64,000 nucleotides of DNA from Lamellibrachia satsuma. Lineage: Eukaryota > Annelida > Polychaeta > Sabellida > Siboglinidae. Position numbers and translations under genes: made by a program. This document shows, one piece after another, positions 21,353-32,395 of the stretch. The stretch is taken from the NCBI GenBank assembly GCA_033239005.1, contig BSQZ01000005.1, forward strand, positions 14,071,001 through 14,135,000, given 5' to 3'. Positions within the stretch are counted from its first letter, which is position 1. The number at the start of each line of letters is the position of its first letter. The notes beneath the pieces are model-generated. The model searched no databases. It was not told where the DNA came from and saw only the letters and a list, made by a program, of their open reading frames with translations.

Positions 21353-22556
21353 GTGAGTAGGTCAGATGTCACCTTTGGCTCTTGGCCCAAGTAAAGGTCA
21401 GATTGGATCAGGGTGGTTACTGCATAGTAACCGTTACCTCAGAACATTTACAGTCAGTGAAATAATGGTCTTTTCCTACCACAAGACAAAGTTTAAACCA
21501 CCTTAGTTTCATTTTGTCTTCAATAAAACCAAAGTTCTGCTTATCTTAAGTTGTGTTGCATGTGTTCAGTGGCTTCTTGTATCGATTGTTTTTAAAAGCA
21601 GAATTATATGAAATGTGTTGAGAAATGAAAATAACCTAAGTATGGTGGTCTAGGATATGGGATGCGTCGTTTCATGTTGGACCAGAAGGTTCGCTGGGTC
21701 GAATGGAGGAAAAGCCAATGAACACTCGCAGTGGTGAAAGCATCAATTTTCAGAACTGCATTTTTAGAAACAAAAACCAATTTACTAACATTTTGAATTA
21801 AACAGTTTGTAATTAACAGATTTAAAAAGTACTTTTGAGGCAATTTTTTATTAAATAGAATGTAACGTAGCATTTAAATCCCTGACTTTACTGCGGCCCA
21901 TGAATGGATTGAGCCTACAGGAATCATGGTGTATCATACATTGCTCTGCAAGATAGCATCAGACTGCAAGATAGCATCAGACTACAATAAGATAGCATCA
22001 GACTGCAAGATAGCAGCAGACTGCAAGATAGCAGCTTCCTTAAATCACAAACGTCAGATCACAAACACTCTGAATCTTGCCAGAAGCTGACACTCTCTAC
22101 ATTGTGACAGATGACATAGTGAGAAACCTTGTGTTCAACTAAAGTAAGGTTGCTTGAGTGTGGGAAACAGGTGCCGCAAGAGGTTATGTGTTGTTATCGA
22201 GATCTGTGAAAAGACAACACTGTACAAAATTGTTGTAGCATATTCGGAAGCCTCACTGCTCGAAAAGAACAAAGCAGGGTTGGAAACAAATCTAACTGTT
22301 CTAATAATCTTCATGCAAAGCATAAATCTTAATGTACAAAATTATTGTGCACAATTTTTTTGAGCTCTCATAAATATAAGTAGTTTGTTGTTATGGAAAA
22401 CTTTAAAACCTGATGTATTAAAATTTTTATTCTTGGGGTGGGTCAATTCAACCACCCACAACTTTGCGCACAACTGACAACTATTAAAAATGTTCCCATT
22501 TAATATGATACCCATAACTCCATAATGCCACATTGTACTTTACGGTCTGAACTTTA
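21353..22556. other. Intron of tp53i11; short repeat at 21950-22040
   Basis: Mostly unique AT-rich sequence. About five copies of an 18-bp unit (GATAGCATCAGACTGCAA) sit near 21950-22040. No other feature is seen. Confidence 0.55.
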
Positions 22557-22995
22557 TTAGAATGAGTGATGGGTTTATTAGGATGAATGATGGGTTTATT
22601 GGGATGAATGGTGGGTTTACTAGGATGAATGGTGGGTTTATTGGGATGAATGGTGGGTTTATTGGGATGAATGGTGGGTTTATTAGGATGAGTGGTGGGC
22701 TTATTGGGATGAATGGTGGGTTTATTAGGAAGAGTGATGGGTTTATTAGGACAAGTGATGTGTTTATTGGGATGAATGGTGGGTTTATTAGGAATAATGG
22801 TGGGTTTATTAGGATGAATGGTAGGTTTATTAGTATGAATTATGGGTTTATTAGAGTGAATTGTGGGTTTTTAGGATGAATGGTGGGTTTCTTAGCATGA
22901 ATGATGCATTCATTAGGATGAATGGTGGATTTAGTACAATGAATGGTGAGTTTCTTAGGATGTTAAGTGCGTTTCTTAGGATGTATGGTAATTTT
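22557..22995. repeat. Minisatellite, 21-bp unit, ~20 copies
   Basis: Unit core is ATGAATGGTGGGTTTATTGG, degenerating towards the right end. The 21-bp period gives an artefactual GFIRMNG frame on + and its mirror on -. Confidence 0.92.
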
Positions 22996-23124
22996 TCGCA
23001 TTGAGTTTCCTTGCCTTGGTTAGCTTTAGCAAAATTTTTTTTTTTCAAAGTTTGCAAATTTTACAGCCAGTAACATATACCTCATGTAGTTAAGTAGTAA
23101 TAGTGGTTGGTAAATGGTTCAAAT

Positions 23125-23310
23125 ATATAACTCCACAGACAAAAACCAGTACAGATATATAACTCCACAGACAAACAACATGATACAGTTATATAACTCC
23201 ACAGACAAACAAAATAAACCAAATATATAACTCCACAGACAAACAAAATGGTACAGGTATATAATTCCACAGACAAAAAATTATACGAATATATAACTCC
23301 ACAGCAAACA
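23125..23310. repeat. Minisatellite, ~28-30-bp unit, 6 copies
   Basis: Core ATATAACTCCACAGACAAAC with variable spacers. Confidence 0.85.
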
Positions 23311-23344
23311 AAATGAGTGGTAGTAAAAAGACTATTTTATTGAA

Positions 23345-23480
23345 GCACAAATGGCAGTGATGTGGGCCACGGTACAGTTTGTATCTGGATTGTACAGTGA
23401 GCTGGCCTAACCACAAATGACAGTGATGTGGGCCACGGTACAGTTGGCATCTGGATTGTACAGTGAGCTGGCCTAACCAC
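23345..23480. repeat. Tandem duplication, ~68 bp x 2
   Basis: Two nearly identical copies of a segment containing GTGATGTGGGCCACGGTACA and GTACAGTGAGCTGGCCTAAC. Confidence 0.9.
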
Positions 23481-24249
23481 GTGGCCGTTGCTCCACTTAT
23501 AATTAGAGTGCACAGAGAGATTGGCCTCTCATGTATTATTTTTCTGACTCTTCCTACAAGTATAGCAAGACATTGTTTTTGTGGTTTATTGAGGGTTGTA
23601 TTAAAAGAGAGATGACACGGAAATGTTATTACATTTTAGTGTGATTAAAGTAAAAGAAAGGATCCAAAATAATAATAATAAAACTTTATTCGTGTCTAAA
23701 TCCTCTGAAACCAAGCTCAGAGTCGCATCAAAACAATGGTTTTCTTATGTTCATCCTTTATTTTCACATTTCATTTTGCAAAATTCCATTGATATCAAGT
23801 ACACTGTGTGCAAGAAATGGGTGTCTTCCAATGTGGAGTCACGTTCTTCTTGATTTGAGAGCAGGAACTTAATCACTTAACAATACAAATAATCATTTAC
23901 TGGAATATCATGGTCAGTCCAGGTCCTTGTAGCCCGTAGTCAGTCACTTGGCTACGTATGAACAAGGACAGTATATCAAGGTCTGATGTCAAACAGGATC
24001 AGATTCTGTGGCTGGGTAGACCAGTGTCACATCCATCCAGCAGGCGGCACCACTGCATGCAGTAGATGGCCAACTCAATTGATCATATTACCAAGTTGAT
24101 GAATGGTAAAGTGAGAGTATTTGAAGTATAACCTGTCTCTTTCCTTAGCTGGTGTGATATGATAATTCAAAACAAAATTATACAGTTATTGTTTGTTTCA
24201 TAAGATTAAAAAGAAACATTTAAAAGTAACTGATGATGTTTGCTGGCAG
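23481..24249. other. tp53i11 intron, unique
   Basis: No gene or repeat recognised. Confidence 0.5.
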
Positions 24250-24359
24250 AGCTGGTGTTTGGTGTGGCGAGCATCGCTGTGCTGGATTGCATTGGTTGTG
24301 TTGTGTGTGCCACGGGGGCGAGCTACTTCCACACCAGTCTCCGCATCACACACAGATAA
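24250..24359 (+). CDS. tp53i11: TP53I11, alternative last exon E (short C-terminus)
   Basis: The acceptor TTTGCTGGCAG starts in the phase required by exon D (G + AG = Glu). The frame reads ELVFGVASIAVLDCIGCVVC, then ATGASYFHTSLRITHR and stop. It is a hydrophobic helix, a small-residue turn and a basic tail, the same layout as the last exon of the family. It ends six bases before a weak donor-like CAG/GTGCAG, so it acts as a terminal exon; an AATAAA follows at 25611-25616. The predicted isoform is about 170 residues from exon A onward. Its sequence differs from exon F, so it is an old duplicate or a convergent end. It could be a decayed exon; transcripts would tell. Confidence 0.6.
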
Positions 24360-24823
24360 CAGGTGCAGTACTCGCCATACTGGCCAATTGCAGCATTTGT
24401 CTGGGGTCCGCATATTTCACGGAATACCAGTACATTTACTAGCCTTAAGTGTCTTTCTCTCTTTGCTCTCTGTGGCTGTTGCTAATCTGTAGCGTCCGTA
24501 GCGTGGTTGTAAGTAACTGGTGACTGGTCATGCTGCATGATGCTTGGTCCCTTCACTATATATGGTGCATTCTTCTCCTCGTCAGTTGTAAGTAACAGTG
24601 TGTCACGACTGGCCACAGTTGGTATGATTTACTGCATGGTGCCTGTCTAGATAGACGGCTTTCTTCATTCATGTATAAACAGTTTTTACTTACTTATTCT
24701 CTTAGTACCATAGTTGGTGAATAATGCCACATTTTGACACAGTTTTGCCTACAGACTACATCGCCATAGTTATCCTGCATGCTGCATGATTTGTTCTTGT
24801 ATTTTATTCACCAAATTATTGTA

Positions 24824-24975
24824 CAGTAGAACTCCTCCAAAGCAGCCACCCAAGTGACTGAGATAACGTGGCCTGATTAAAGGGTTGGTCGTATTACAGA
24901 GGCTGGTCAGATATACAGATGTGGGGAAAAAGGGTGGTCATTTCCAAGAGGTGGCCTCTTTGAGGGGTCCTACTG
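24824..24975. mobile_element. MITE-like element with CAGTAG inverted ends
   Basis: The left end CAGTAGAACTCCTCCAAAGC and the complement of the right end (CAGTAGGACCCCTCAAAGAG) match over about 28 bases with some changes. TA precedes the left end, as in Tc1/mariner/pogo insertions, but the right TA is lost. No coding potential. Confidence 0.55.
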
Positions 24976-25040
24976 GACACAGAGTGTAGTAGGTCAAGTG
25001 ACATGTCATTGTGAGGTGTATGGTGGAACATCCACAGAAG

Positions 25041-25120
25041 TTAGTAAGACGTTTTCAGACATCAATGACCAAGAGCATGAGTTTGCTCTTGCTCATTGAT
25101 GTCTGAAAATGCCTTACTAA
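25041..25120 (+). ncRNA. 80-nt near-perfect hairpin, microRNA-precursor-like
   Basis: TTAGTAAGACGTTTTCAGAC plus ATCAATGA pairs with TCATTGAT plus GTCTGAAAATGCCTTACTAA. As RNA this gives one A-C mismatch and one G-U pair. After a C-C mismatch the stem continues through CAAGAGCA/TGCTCTTG to a six-base loop (TGAGTT). The total is about 37 base pairs. Size and shape fit a pre-miRNA, or a young palindrome. It lies downstream of tp53i11 exon E, possibly in that isoform's 3' UTR. Function is not shown. Confidence 0.4.
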
Positions 25121-25610
25121 GTACTGTCCAAGCCGAATCAGTTGACCAAACTGAACCTCTTTGAATAGAGACACCAGTGGTGTGCAGGGTGTACTTTAAT
25201 GTTTTGACCAGTGCTGTTATCACATGGTCAGCTAGTGGTGGTTGAACTATGGTGAAGCTGTATTCATCAGGTTTCATCCAATCAATGAAATGCACTTATA
25301 CCCACGGTAATACACAACAATTTTATTCACTTATTTCAACGTTTCAACAACCGCCGGTCACCTTCGCCAGGAAACAAATGCTGGGACAGTCAGTTCTTCT
25401 TCTCACCAAGTGGTGATATGATCTCTCTGCATTCAAGTCATTGCTCTCCACTATACACTGCACTTGTTCTAACAGTTTTGCACTACTGCACGATGCACTG
25501 TGTATTAATGAATTATTTAAATAAGGAATTATAAGCTATATTGCTTCTTTTCCATTGTCTTCATTGATATATGCTATGTATCATGTGTATATGAACTGTA
25601 TCATGATGAC

Positions 25611-25616
25611 AATAAA
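25611..25616 (+). promoter_or_regulatory. Possible polyadenylation signal for the exon E isoform
   Basis: AATAAA lies about 1.25 kb after the stop codon of exon E. Confidence 0.35.
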
Positions 25617-25833
25617 TCATTATCATAAGGAAACACTAGAACTTTGCATATGAGCAGCTGGAAAGAGACACATACAGTACTGTTTAATCTACCTTATGTA
25701 GACTTCATATTAATGGCATTACCTTTCAAAGGGCTCCATATTGACGGTTGCCTGATTACCCTGAGCAAGTAGAGCATGAGGGTCACTTGCTCTCTCCACA
25801 AGGTTGCCACTCTGTTGCCATGGTGATCACATT

Positions 25834-27065
25834 GTTACAGTCTAGTACAAGTGATCATCATTTACTGATGTTATAAAGTAGCACAAAACTCTCTGTTACA
25901 GTCTAGTACAGGCAGTATGACTTGGTGGTCATCATCGACTGGTGTCATAAAGTAGCACAGAGTTCTCTGTTACAGTCTAGTACAGGCAGTATGACTCGGT
26001 GGTCATCATCGACTGGTGTCATAAAGTAGCACAGAGCTTCCTAGTACAGGCAGTATGACTCGGTGGTCATCATCGACTGGTGTCATAAAGTAGCACAGAG
26101 CTTCCTAGTACAGGCAGTATGACTTGGTGGTCATCATCGACTGGTGTCATAAAGTAGCACAGAGTTCTCTGTTACAGTCTAGTACAGGCAGTACGACTCG
26201 GTGGTCATCACCGACTGGTGTCATAAAGTAGCACAGAGCTTCCTGTTACAGTCTAGTACAGGCAGTACGACTCGGTGGTCATCATCGACTGGTGTCATAA
26301 AGTAGCACAGAGCTTCCTAGTACAGGCAGTATGACTCGGTGGTCATCATCGACTGGTGTCATAAAGTAGCACAGAGCTCCCTGTTACAGTCTAGTACAGG
26401 CAGTACGACTCGGTGGTCATCATCGACTGGTGTCATAAAGTAGCACAGAGCTCCCTGTTACAGTCTAGTACAGGCAGTACGACTCGGTGGTCATCATCGA
26501 CTGGTGTCATAAAGTAGCACAGAGCTTCCTCTTACAGTCTAGTACAGGCAGTACGACTCGGTGGTCATCATCGACTGGTGTCATAAAGTAGCACAGAGCT
26601 CCCTGTTACAGTCTAGTACAGGCAGCACGACTCGGTGGTCATCATCGACTGGTGTCATAAAGTAGCACAGAGCTCCCTGTTACAGTCTAGTACAGGCAGT
26701 ACGACTCAGTGGTCATCATCGACTGGTGTCATAAAGTAGCACAGAGCTCCCTGTTACAGTCTAGTACAGGCAGTACGACTCGGCGGTCATCATCGACTGG
26801 TGTCATAAAGTATCACAGAGCTCTCTGTTACAGTCTAGTACAGGCAGCACGACTCGGTGGTCATCATCGACTGGTGTCATAAAGTAGCACAGAGCTCCCT
26901 GTTACAGTCTAGTACAGGCAGCACGACTCGGTGGTCATCATCGACTGGTGTCATAAAGTAGCACAGAGCTCCCTGTTACAGTCTAGTACAGGCAGCACGA
27001 CTCGGTGGTCATCATCGACTGGTGTGATACTTTGGTCATCATCGACTGGTGTCATAAAGTAACAC
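25834..27065. repeat. Minisatellite, 74-bp unit (62-bp variant), ~16 copies
   Basis: Unit contains GTTACAGTCTAGTACAGGCA, then GTACGACTCGGTGGTCATCA and TCGACTGGTGTCATAAAGTA. Short copies lack GTTACAGTCT and neighbours. The array is well homogenised and lies in the intron between exons E and F. Confidence 0.95.
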
Positions 27066-27744
27066 AACTTCATGAGATGGTTTAATTCACCCTTTCAGCG
27101 TAACTATTGTTCAGGTCTGGTGCACTTTGTATCGCCAGTTGTTGCTCTTGTGCCAGTTTCTGCTTTATTGTGTTCATTTATCTGAAGGTTAACTGTTAAT
27201 ATAATTTGGTTTATGGTAAACTTACCGGTAGACTGTGTATCGTTTGACCAACAATTATTGACAGTGACATTTAGAAATTAAAGGTAAAATACATCTTGTG
27301 CATGTAGAAACCTATTGCATCAACTTATGCACTGAAAAGTGTAACAATATTTCTCTTACTGTAGCAACCTATTTCCACACAACTTTGAAGTGTCTGTGTG
27401 CACTGAAAGGGAAAGTTCAATGATTTTCATTGGATGATGTATTGATCTGTCGAGAATTTCCAGTTCAGCCTAGTGTGTCGTAAAACTGGCTAACTTTATT
27501 TCTTTGCCAAATTATGTATTTTCCAAAATACTGAGAGATAAAACAACACAAAAGTAACACGTGTTGCACGTATGTTATCTTTTACCAGCCAAGATGTAAA
27601 TACTAATAAATTCTGTGTCACAAAGTCCCATAAATTGAAAATGGGGGACTGAAACTCTCGCCCTAGGAATGTTAAAGTATCCAATTACAATTTTAAGCCA
27701 CATTTTTGAAATCGCATTTGTATAATTTCTGACAGTAAATCTAA
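27066..27744. other. tp53i11 intron, unique
   Basis: No gene or repeat recognised. Confidence 0.5.
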
Positions 27745-27950
27745 TACAGTAATAAAGATCAAATACATGAAGTATAAACATGAAGTATAACACTGTTAAA
27801 GATCAAATACATGAAGTATAACATGAAGTATAACACTGTTAAAGATCAAATACATGAAGTATAACATGAAGTATAACACTGTTAAAGATCAAATACATGA
27901 AGTATAACATGAAGTATAACATGAAGTATAACATGAAATATAACACTGTT
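27745..27950. repeat. Nested short tandem repeat
   Basis: ATGAAGTATAAC blocks are combined into a longer unit with ACTGTTAAAGATCAAATAC. Confidence 0.85.
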
Positions 27951-28091
27951 AATGGAGGCATTTTGATTATACGTTAGCTCCAACTAACTACATATCTGTT
28001 AACCAGTCAAATTTTTTACCATTCCCTTTATAAGTTGTATGAAAAATGCATTAGCACATTTTTTTTATTTACACTGGGCTTTACACTGATT

Positions 28092-28094
<3 letters not shown>

Positions 28095-28143
<49 letters not shown>

Positions 28144-28150
28144 TACATAT
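28095..28150. repeat. (TA)n microsatellite
   Basis: Uninterrupted TA dinucleotides, with flanking ATATAC variants. Confidence 0.95.
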
Positions 28151-28802
28151 GTTTGTACCTGAAAGTACCACGGGTCGTAGTAGAGCTATTGTCAAAGCAT
28201 TGTGGTATTATCTTTTGACTAGGTCTAAAAATAATATTGTTTATTGTACGAAACATTGCAATACTGCTCCCATGTTTGAGATAAACTCAAGTTTCAATCT
28301 ATCGTGTTCTGTCTGTGTTTGTTATTGAGCACCATTGCCGCATGGGTCATGACAGTGACAAATACAGTTGGATTGGAGAACATGACTGGGGAAAGACGGC
28401 ACAAACTTTGAGCGCAGATCAGATATATACAAATTTGTGTCTGATTTCATAGGAATACAGAAAAATATATGTACAAACTTAAAAAAGGTTTCCAATAATC
28501 ACATAATCACATAAATAATAAATTTTGCAGATTTTTAGGGTTGTCCGAAATCATGTGTCTGGATACATATGGCCACTATGGTACATTATGTTCATATAGA
28601 TAAACGAACACACGCGCACGCACGCATGCACGCGCACGCACACACACAGAAATCCAACAAATTTGACTAACTGCACCGTGATGTATCTTATTACAAGTGT
28701 CCACACTCTGTATAATATTGAATCTGTTAAATTATCAATTACCTGTAAACTATTCTGCTAAAACTATTTATATTGATGAATCTTACTGTTCTGTTTCGAC
28801 AG
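28151..28802. other. tp53i11 intron with a CA/CG tract
   Basis: Unique AT-rich sequence, except for a (CACG)-rich run at about 28610-28650. Confidence 0.5.
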
Positions 28803-29011
28803 CACTGAGTGTCGCACTGTTACAACTAGGCAGTTTCCTTGACAACGCTGTGTGCCTCGTCTCACCTGCACTTGTAAGTGGCGCCATCTGTGGGTTCTAC
28901 CACTGGGCCATCGCCAACGTGAGTCGGACACACAAAAAAAGCGCAGGAAGCACCGAAATGTCTCGTTCTACCACCCCCATTCCCATGGAGACGAAGGAGA
29001 AGACCACTTGA
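28803..29011 (+). CDS. tp53i11: TP53I11, last exon F (long C-terminus)
   Basis: The acceptor CTGTTTCGACAG starts in phase 1 and joins exon D (G + CA = Ala). The frame reads ALSVALLQLGSFLDNAVCLV, then SPALVSGAICGFYHW, matching the last membrane hairpin of human TP53I11 (TATLAETGLMSLG, LLLLVSRLLFVVISVYYYY) in length and pattern. A basic HKK follows, like the human RRPKK end. The tail then extends about 20 residues (SRSTTPIPMETKEKTT), longer than in human. From exon A onward this isoform has about 203 residues. Two donor-like sites inside (CTT/GTAAGT at 28874 and AAC/GTGAGT at 28919) could allow further splicing. Confidence 0.85.
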
Positions 29012-30446
29012 GTGGTGTCATGGCAACAGTGTCCATGGCCACAGTCAACAACTGCTCAATGCAGAAAAACACAGTAACAATAATGTCATGTCCTAATTAT
29101 ATTAATTGTTTACAGACAAGGATTTATTTTGTGCTGATAGATGTCCTTGTTGGAGCTGTGTGTGTTTAGTGGTTGATTTGGTGTCCTCAGTGTTGACCAT
29201 ACTGGGGCAAGACAAGGTAGATCACTGTATAAACCCAAACTACACTTCAAGAAAGCACAGCTGTAGGTTTATAACATAGCTTCTTGTAAAAAATATGTTT
29301 GTTCTCTTTTCAAAACTATATTTTGTGCAAGGTTAACAAAAACTTTTTTAAAATTTGTATAAATTTACAGAAAAATATTGCACTGTAGTGACAGTCAAGC
29401 CTTTGTATTACATGCCCAGTTACTGGATTCGTATATAACGCAGTCGGTCGTGGACCCTGATTTTCTGCCGCCAGGGGGAATAGCTGTCTTTTGGAGGGTG
29501 TTTCACTTTCGGCTGCGTTCGTGTGCCGATGCTACGATCGCTGCACCAATCTATTTCCTAACTAGCGCTTGTTTTGCGAGATGTACTCCTTGTGTTTGTC
29601 AAACCTACTTAGAATTGTTTTGACGGTTCTCAATGTGAACAGTGAACGAGTGGTGAGGTGTTGTTTCAATGTTTATTCTGCGCTGGCATCAATCGTATTA
29701 CGCTGCTGGCTTTACCTTCATCTCGGCGGTTTGTAAATTGTATTATGAAAGAGTAAACAATTATAGGTGTATAAAAATATGTGGTATCTATCTATATAGT
29801 AGGTTTTCTATGTAGAGCATGACTTGTTTAGAAACGTGCGTATGACAGACTCTCTCATCATGATCTGTCAACTGTTCTGTTTATTCAATGTATGGGTGAT
29901 TCAGTTATTGAATACATGGGTGATTCAATTATTGAATACATGTGTGGTTAAATTTGGCATCATAATTAAAAATTTGGGGAAAATCCAAAACATTTGTTTC
30001 CACCAGTTGAATGTTGTTCAGAATGTATTGTGAGTGTATCACTGCGTTGTTTCTGTAACTTATGTTTGATCTCCAGTGGAGACACCTAGCCTGAGACAAT
30101 TAATTACCGTATGCTGATTATGACTCATCCTCAATATCCGCACTAGAGCTGAGGATGTGTACAAGGTATTTCAAACATTGCAACACAACTTACTTGAACT
30201 GAGCTGTAAGATCTGCTGCTATGTGCTTCCTGTAAACGTCAACATTTATATTTATACTGACAAAATTGACTGAACTTTAGTTCACATGCCTCGGCATAAA
30301 TGTTGTACAACTGCATTATGTTACTTGTCAAAAGTATTGTACAGAGTAGTATGAAGTATATAAGAATGTATGTTGTGTTGTATAACTGGTGCTCTAGAAT
30401 GTGCTATTGTTTGTCTAAATGTTGCTAACTTTGTCTAGAGATGTTG

Positions 30447-30448
<2 letters not shown>
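29012..30448. other. Probable tp53i11 3' UTR and downstream spacer
   Basis: No other gene is supported. An ATTAAA at 29965-29970 is the nearest polyadenylation-like signal I noticed. The ORF at 29378-29623 looks like chance. Confidence 0.4.

Positions 30449-30503
<55 letters not shown>
30449..30503. repeat. (TA)n microsatellite
   Basis: About 27 TA dinucleotides. Confidence 0.95.
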
Positions 30504-30510
<7 letters not shown>

Positions 30511-30639
30511 GATTGTACAGGTATTTTAAAAATATTTGCTGTCATACTATTGTGTACTTGTGAAATGGTATCTGAAGCTTTGGTGGGTTATAAATATGAT
30601 ACTCATGAATAGTAAGACTGAGCTGGTGTGTTGCTTACT

Positions 30640-31012
30640 GCACACTATCGCACATACTACCGCACATACTACCATACATACTACCGCACATACTATCATA
30701 CATACTATCATACATACTACCTCACAAACTACTGCACATACTACCGCACATCCTACCATACATACTACCACACATACTACCATACATACTACCACACAAA
30801 CTACTGCACATACTACCGCACATACTACCAACATACTACTGCACATACTACCCTACATACTACCGTACATACTACCATACATACTACCGCATATACTAGC
30901 GCACATACCATACATACTACCACACAAACTACTGCACATACTACCGTACATACTACCGCATATACTAACGCACATACCATACATACTACCACACAAACTA
31001 CTACACATGCTG
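30640..31012. repeat. Minisatellite, 12-bp unit (CATACTACCACA)
   Basis: About 30 variants of a CACATACTACCG / CATACTACCATA unit. The 12-bp period opens all frames (TTAHTTIHT-like, YYRTYYH-like), which are not genes. Confidence 0.95.
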
Positions 31013-31577
31013 CTATAGGTTTTGTTTAGCCATCTGATTGACATGTGAAGCCAAGGCAGGTAGCAACAATGACAACTTTCACCCGTAAACAAGATGTGTT
31101 TCTTCACTGACCATCCTATGTTTTAAATTTACACATATTGTTGTATCTGTATACCAATAGGGTATCGCCCAAATCGGTTTATTTTCAGAGTTTTACTTCT
31201 CTACAGTTAGTGAGTCCATAACAGGTTACACAATTACCCCCTGTGTGAGGTCTTTTACTTCCCCAGATAGAAGGAACCAGCAGCTTTTACTTCCAAAAGA
31301 CGCAGGCAAAGTGGGGTGAACAAAATTGCAGCCTCTTAGACCCCAGTCTCTGCTGCCTCTCTGACCCCAATCTATACAGTCTCTCTGACCCCATTATCTC
31401 AGCCTCTCAGACCCCAGTCTCTGCTGCCTCTCTGACCCCAATCTCTACAGTCTCTCTGACCCCATTATCTCAGCCTCTCAGACCCCAGTCTCTGCTGCCT
31501 CTCAGACCCCAGTCTATCAACCTGCTGTCTGCTAGTGTCTGCACACACCAAGGCCTTCTTCTTTGTAACACTTCATC
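31013..31577. repeat. Spacer with a ~65-bp repeat at 31335-31515
   Basis: About three copies of CTCTGACCCCAATCTCTACA plus a GACCCCAGTCTCTGCTGCCT segment. The rest is unique. Confidence 0.75.
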
Positions 31578-32192
31578 TTAAAGCGAAACAAAAGTATTGT
31601 TTTTGGGGGCTACGCACCTAAAAGAGATAATAAACCTAACACGTTCAACTAAAATCAACAATATCATGTCAGTGGTTTACCATTTACTCAGAATGTGTTC
31701 GAAAAGTGGGAGATTCTGGTCAATTCTCTGGTTGACTGATGGCTGACATGTTAACCAGTACGACCGATGAGCACATGCACAGTTCTGTGAAATCGGAGTA
31801 ACTTAGACAAGTGACGTATTAAGGGAGGCCGGCATACACAGAACCAATGCAAAGTATCAAACAAACGTTTTATTTTGCCAGATAGAGGCTTAGTTTAGTA
31901 AATAAAGGCCAAAATATGTTACATACGTTGAGTTTGGATGCAAACGCCATGGCCATATCCTATTGGCAAGTTTAGGAATAGGTGTATAAACGTAGCAAAT
32001 ATTGCCAGAATACTACATTTGTAAGGTTATCTAAAAGTACCGCGCAGCTGATGAAATTAAGATGGTGTGTGTTCAAAAAGGTTTTCCTAGTAAACCACTG
32101 GCGTAATGTTTGCAATTGTAGTTAAAATGGTTATGTTTTAGTACTTCTTATAGGTGCATAGGCTGAAAACAATGACTTTTGTTTCCCTTTAA
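31578..32192. mobile_element. Non-autonomous TTAA element (piggyBac-type MITE)
   Basis: TTAA at both ends (31578-31581 and 32189-32192). Long terminal inverted repeats: the left reads AGCGAAACAAAAGTATTGTT and continues through GGGGCTACGCACCT. The complement of the right end reads AGGGAAACAAAAGTCATTGT and continues through AGCCTATGCACCT. They match over about 45 bases with indels. The interior (about 520 bp) encodes nothing. TTAA duplication is typical of piggyBac. Confidence 0.75.
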
Positions 32193-32395
32193 TGCCACAC
32201 TGCGAGGAAGCTCCCGATTTAGACTCAGGAGGCCAAGGCCACTTACATCATGTGTGGGCAGCCAAGCGTGTGATTACAAAACTGTCTTCGTAGTAGAGGC
32301 TGTTCAACTTTCTTGTTTACTATGCTGCTTTCAGATTGATGGATCTGCTTAACATGATCCCTTCTGTTTGTGCCTTGAAGCATGCTTCAGTTGGT

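Noticed and set aside
29378..29623. 81-codon + strand frame downstream of tp53i11
   Set aside because: No homology, no splice context and no conservation evidence. It probably lies in the 3' UTR or spacer.
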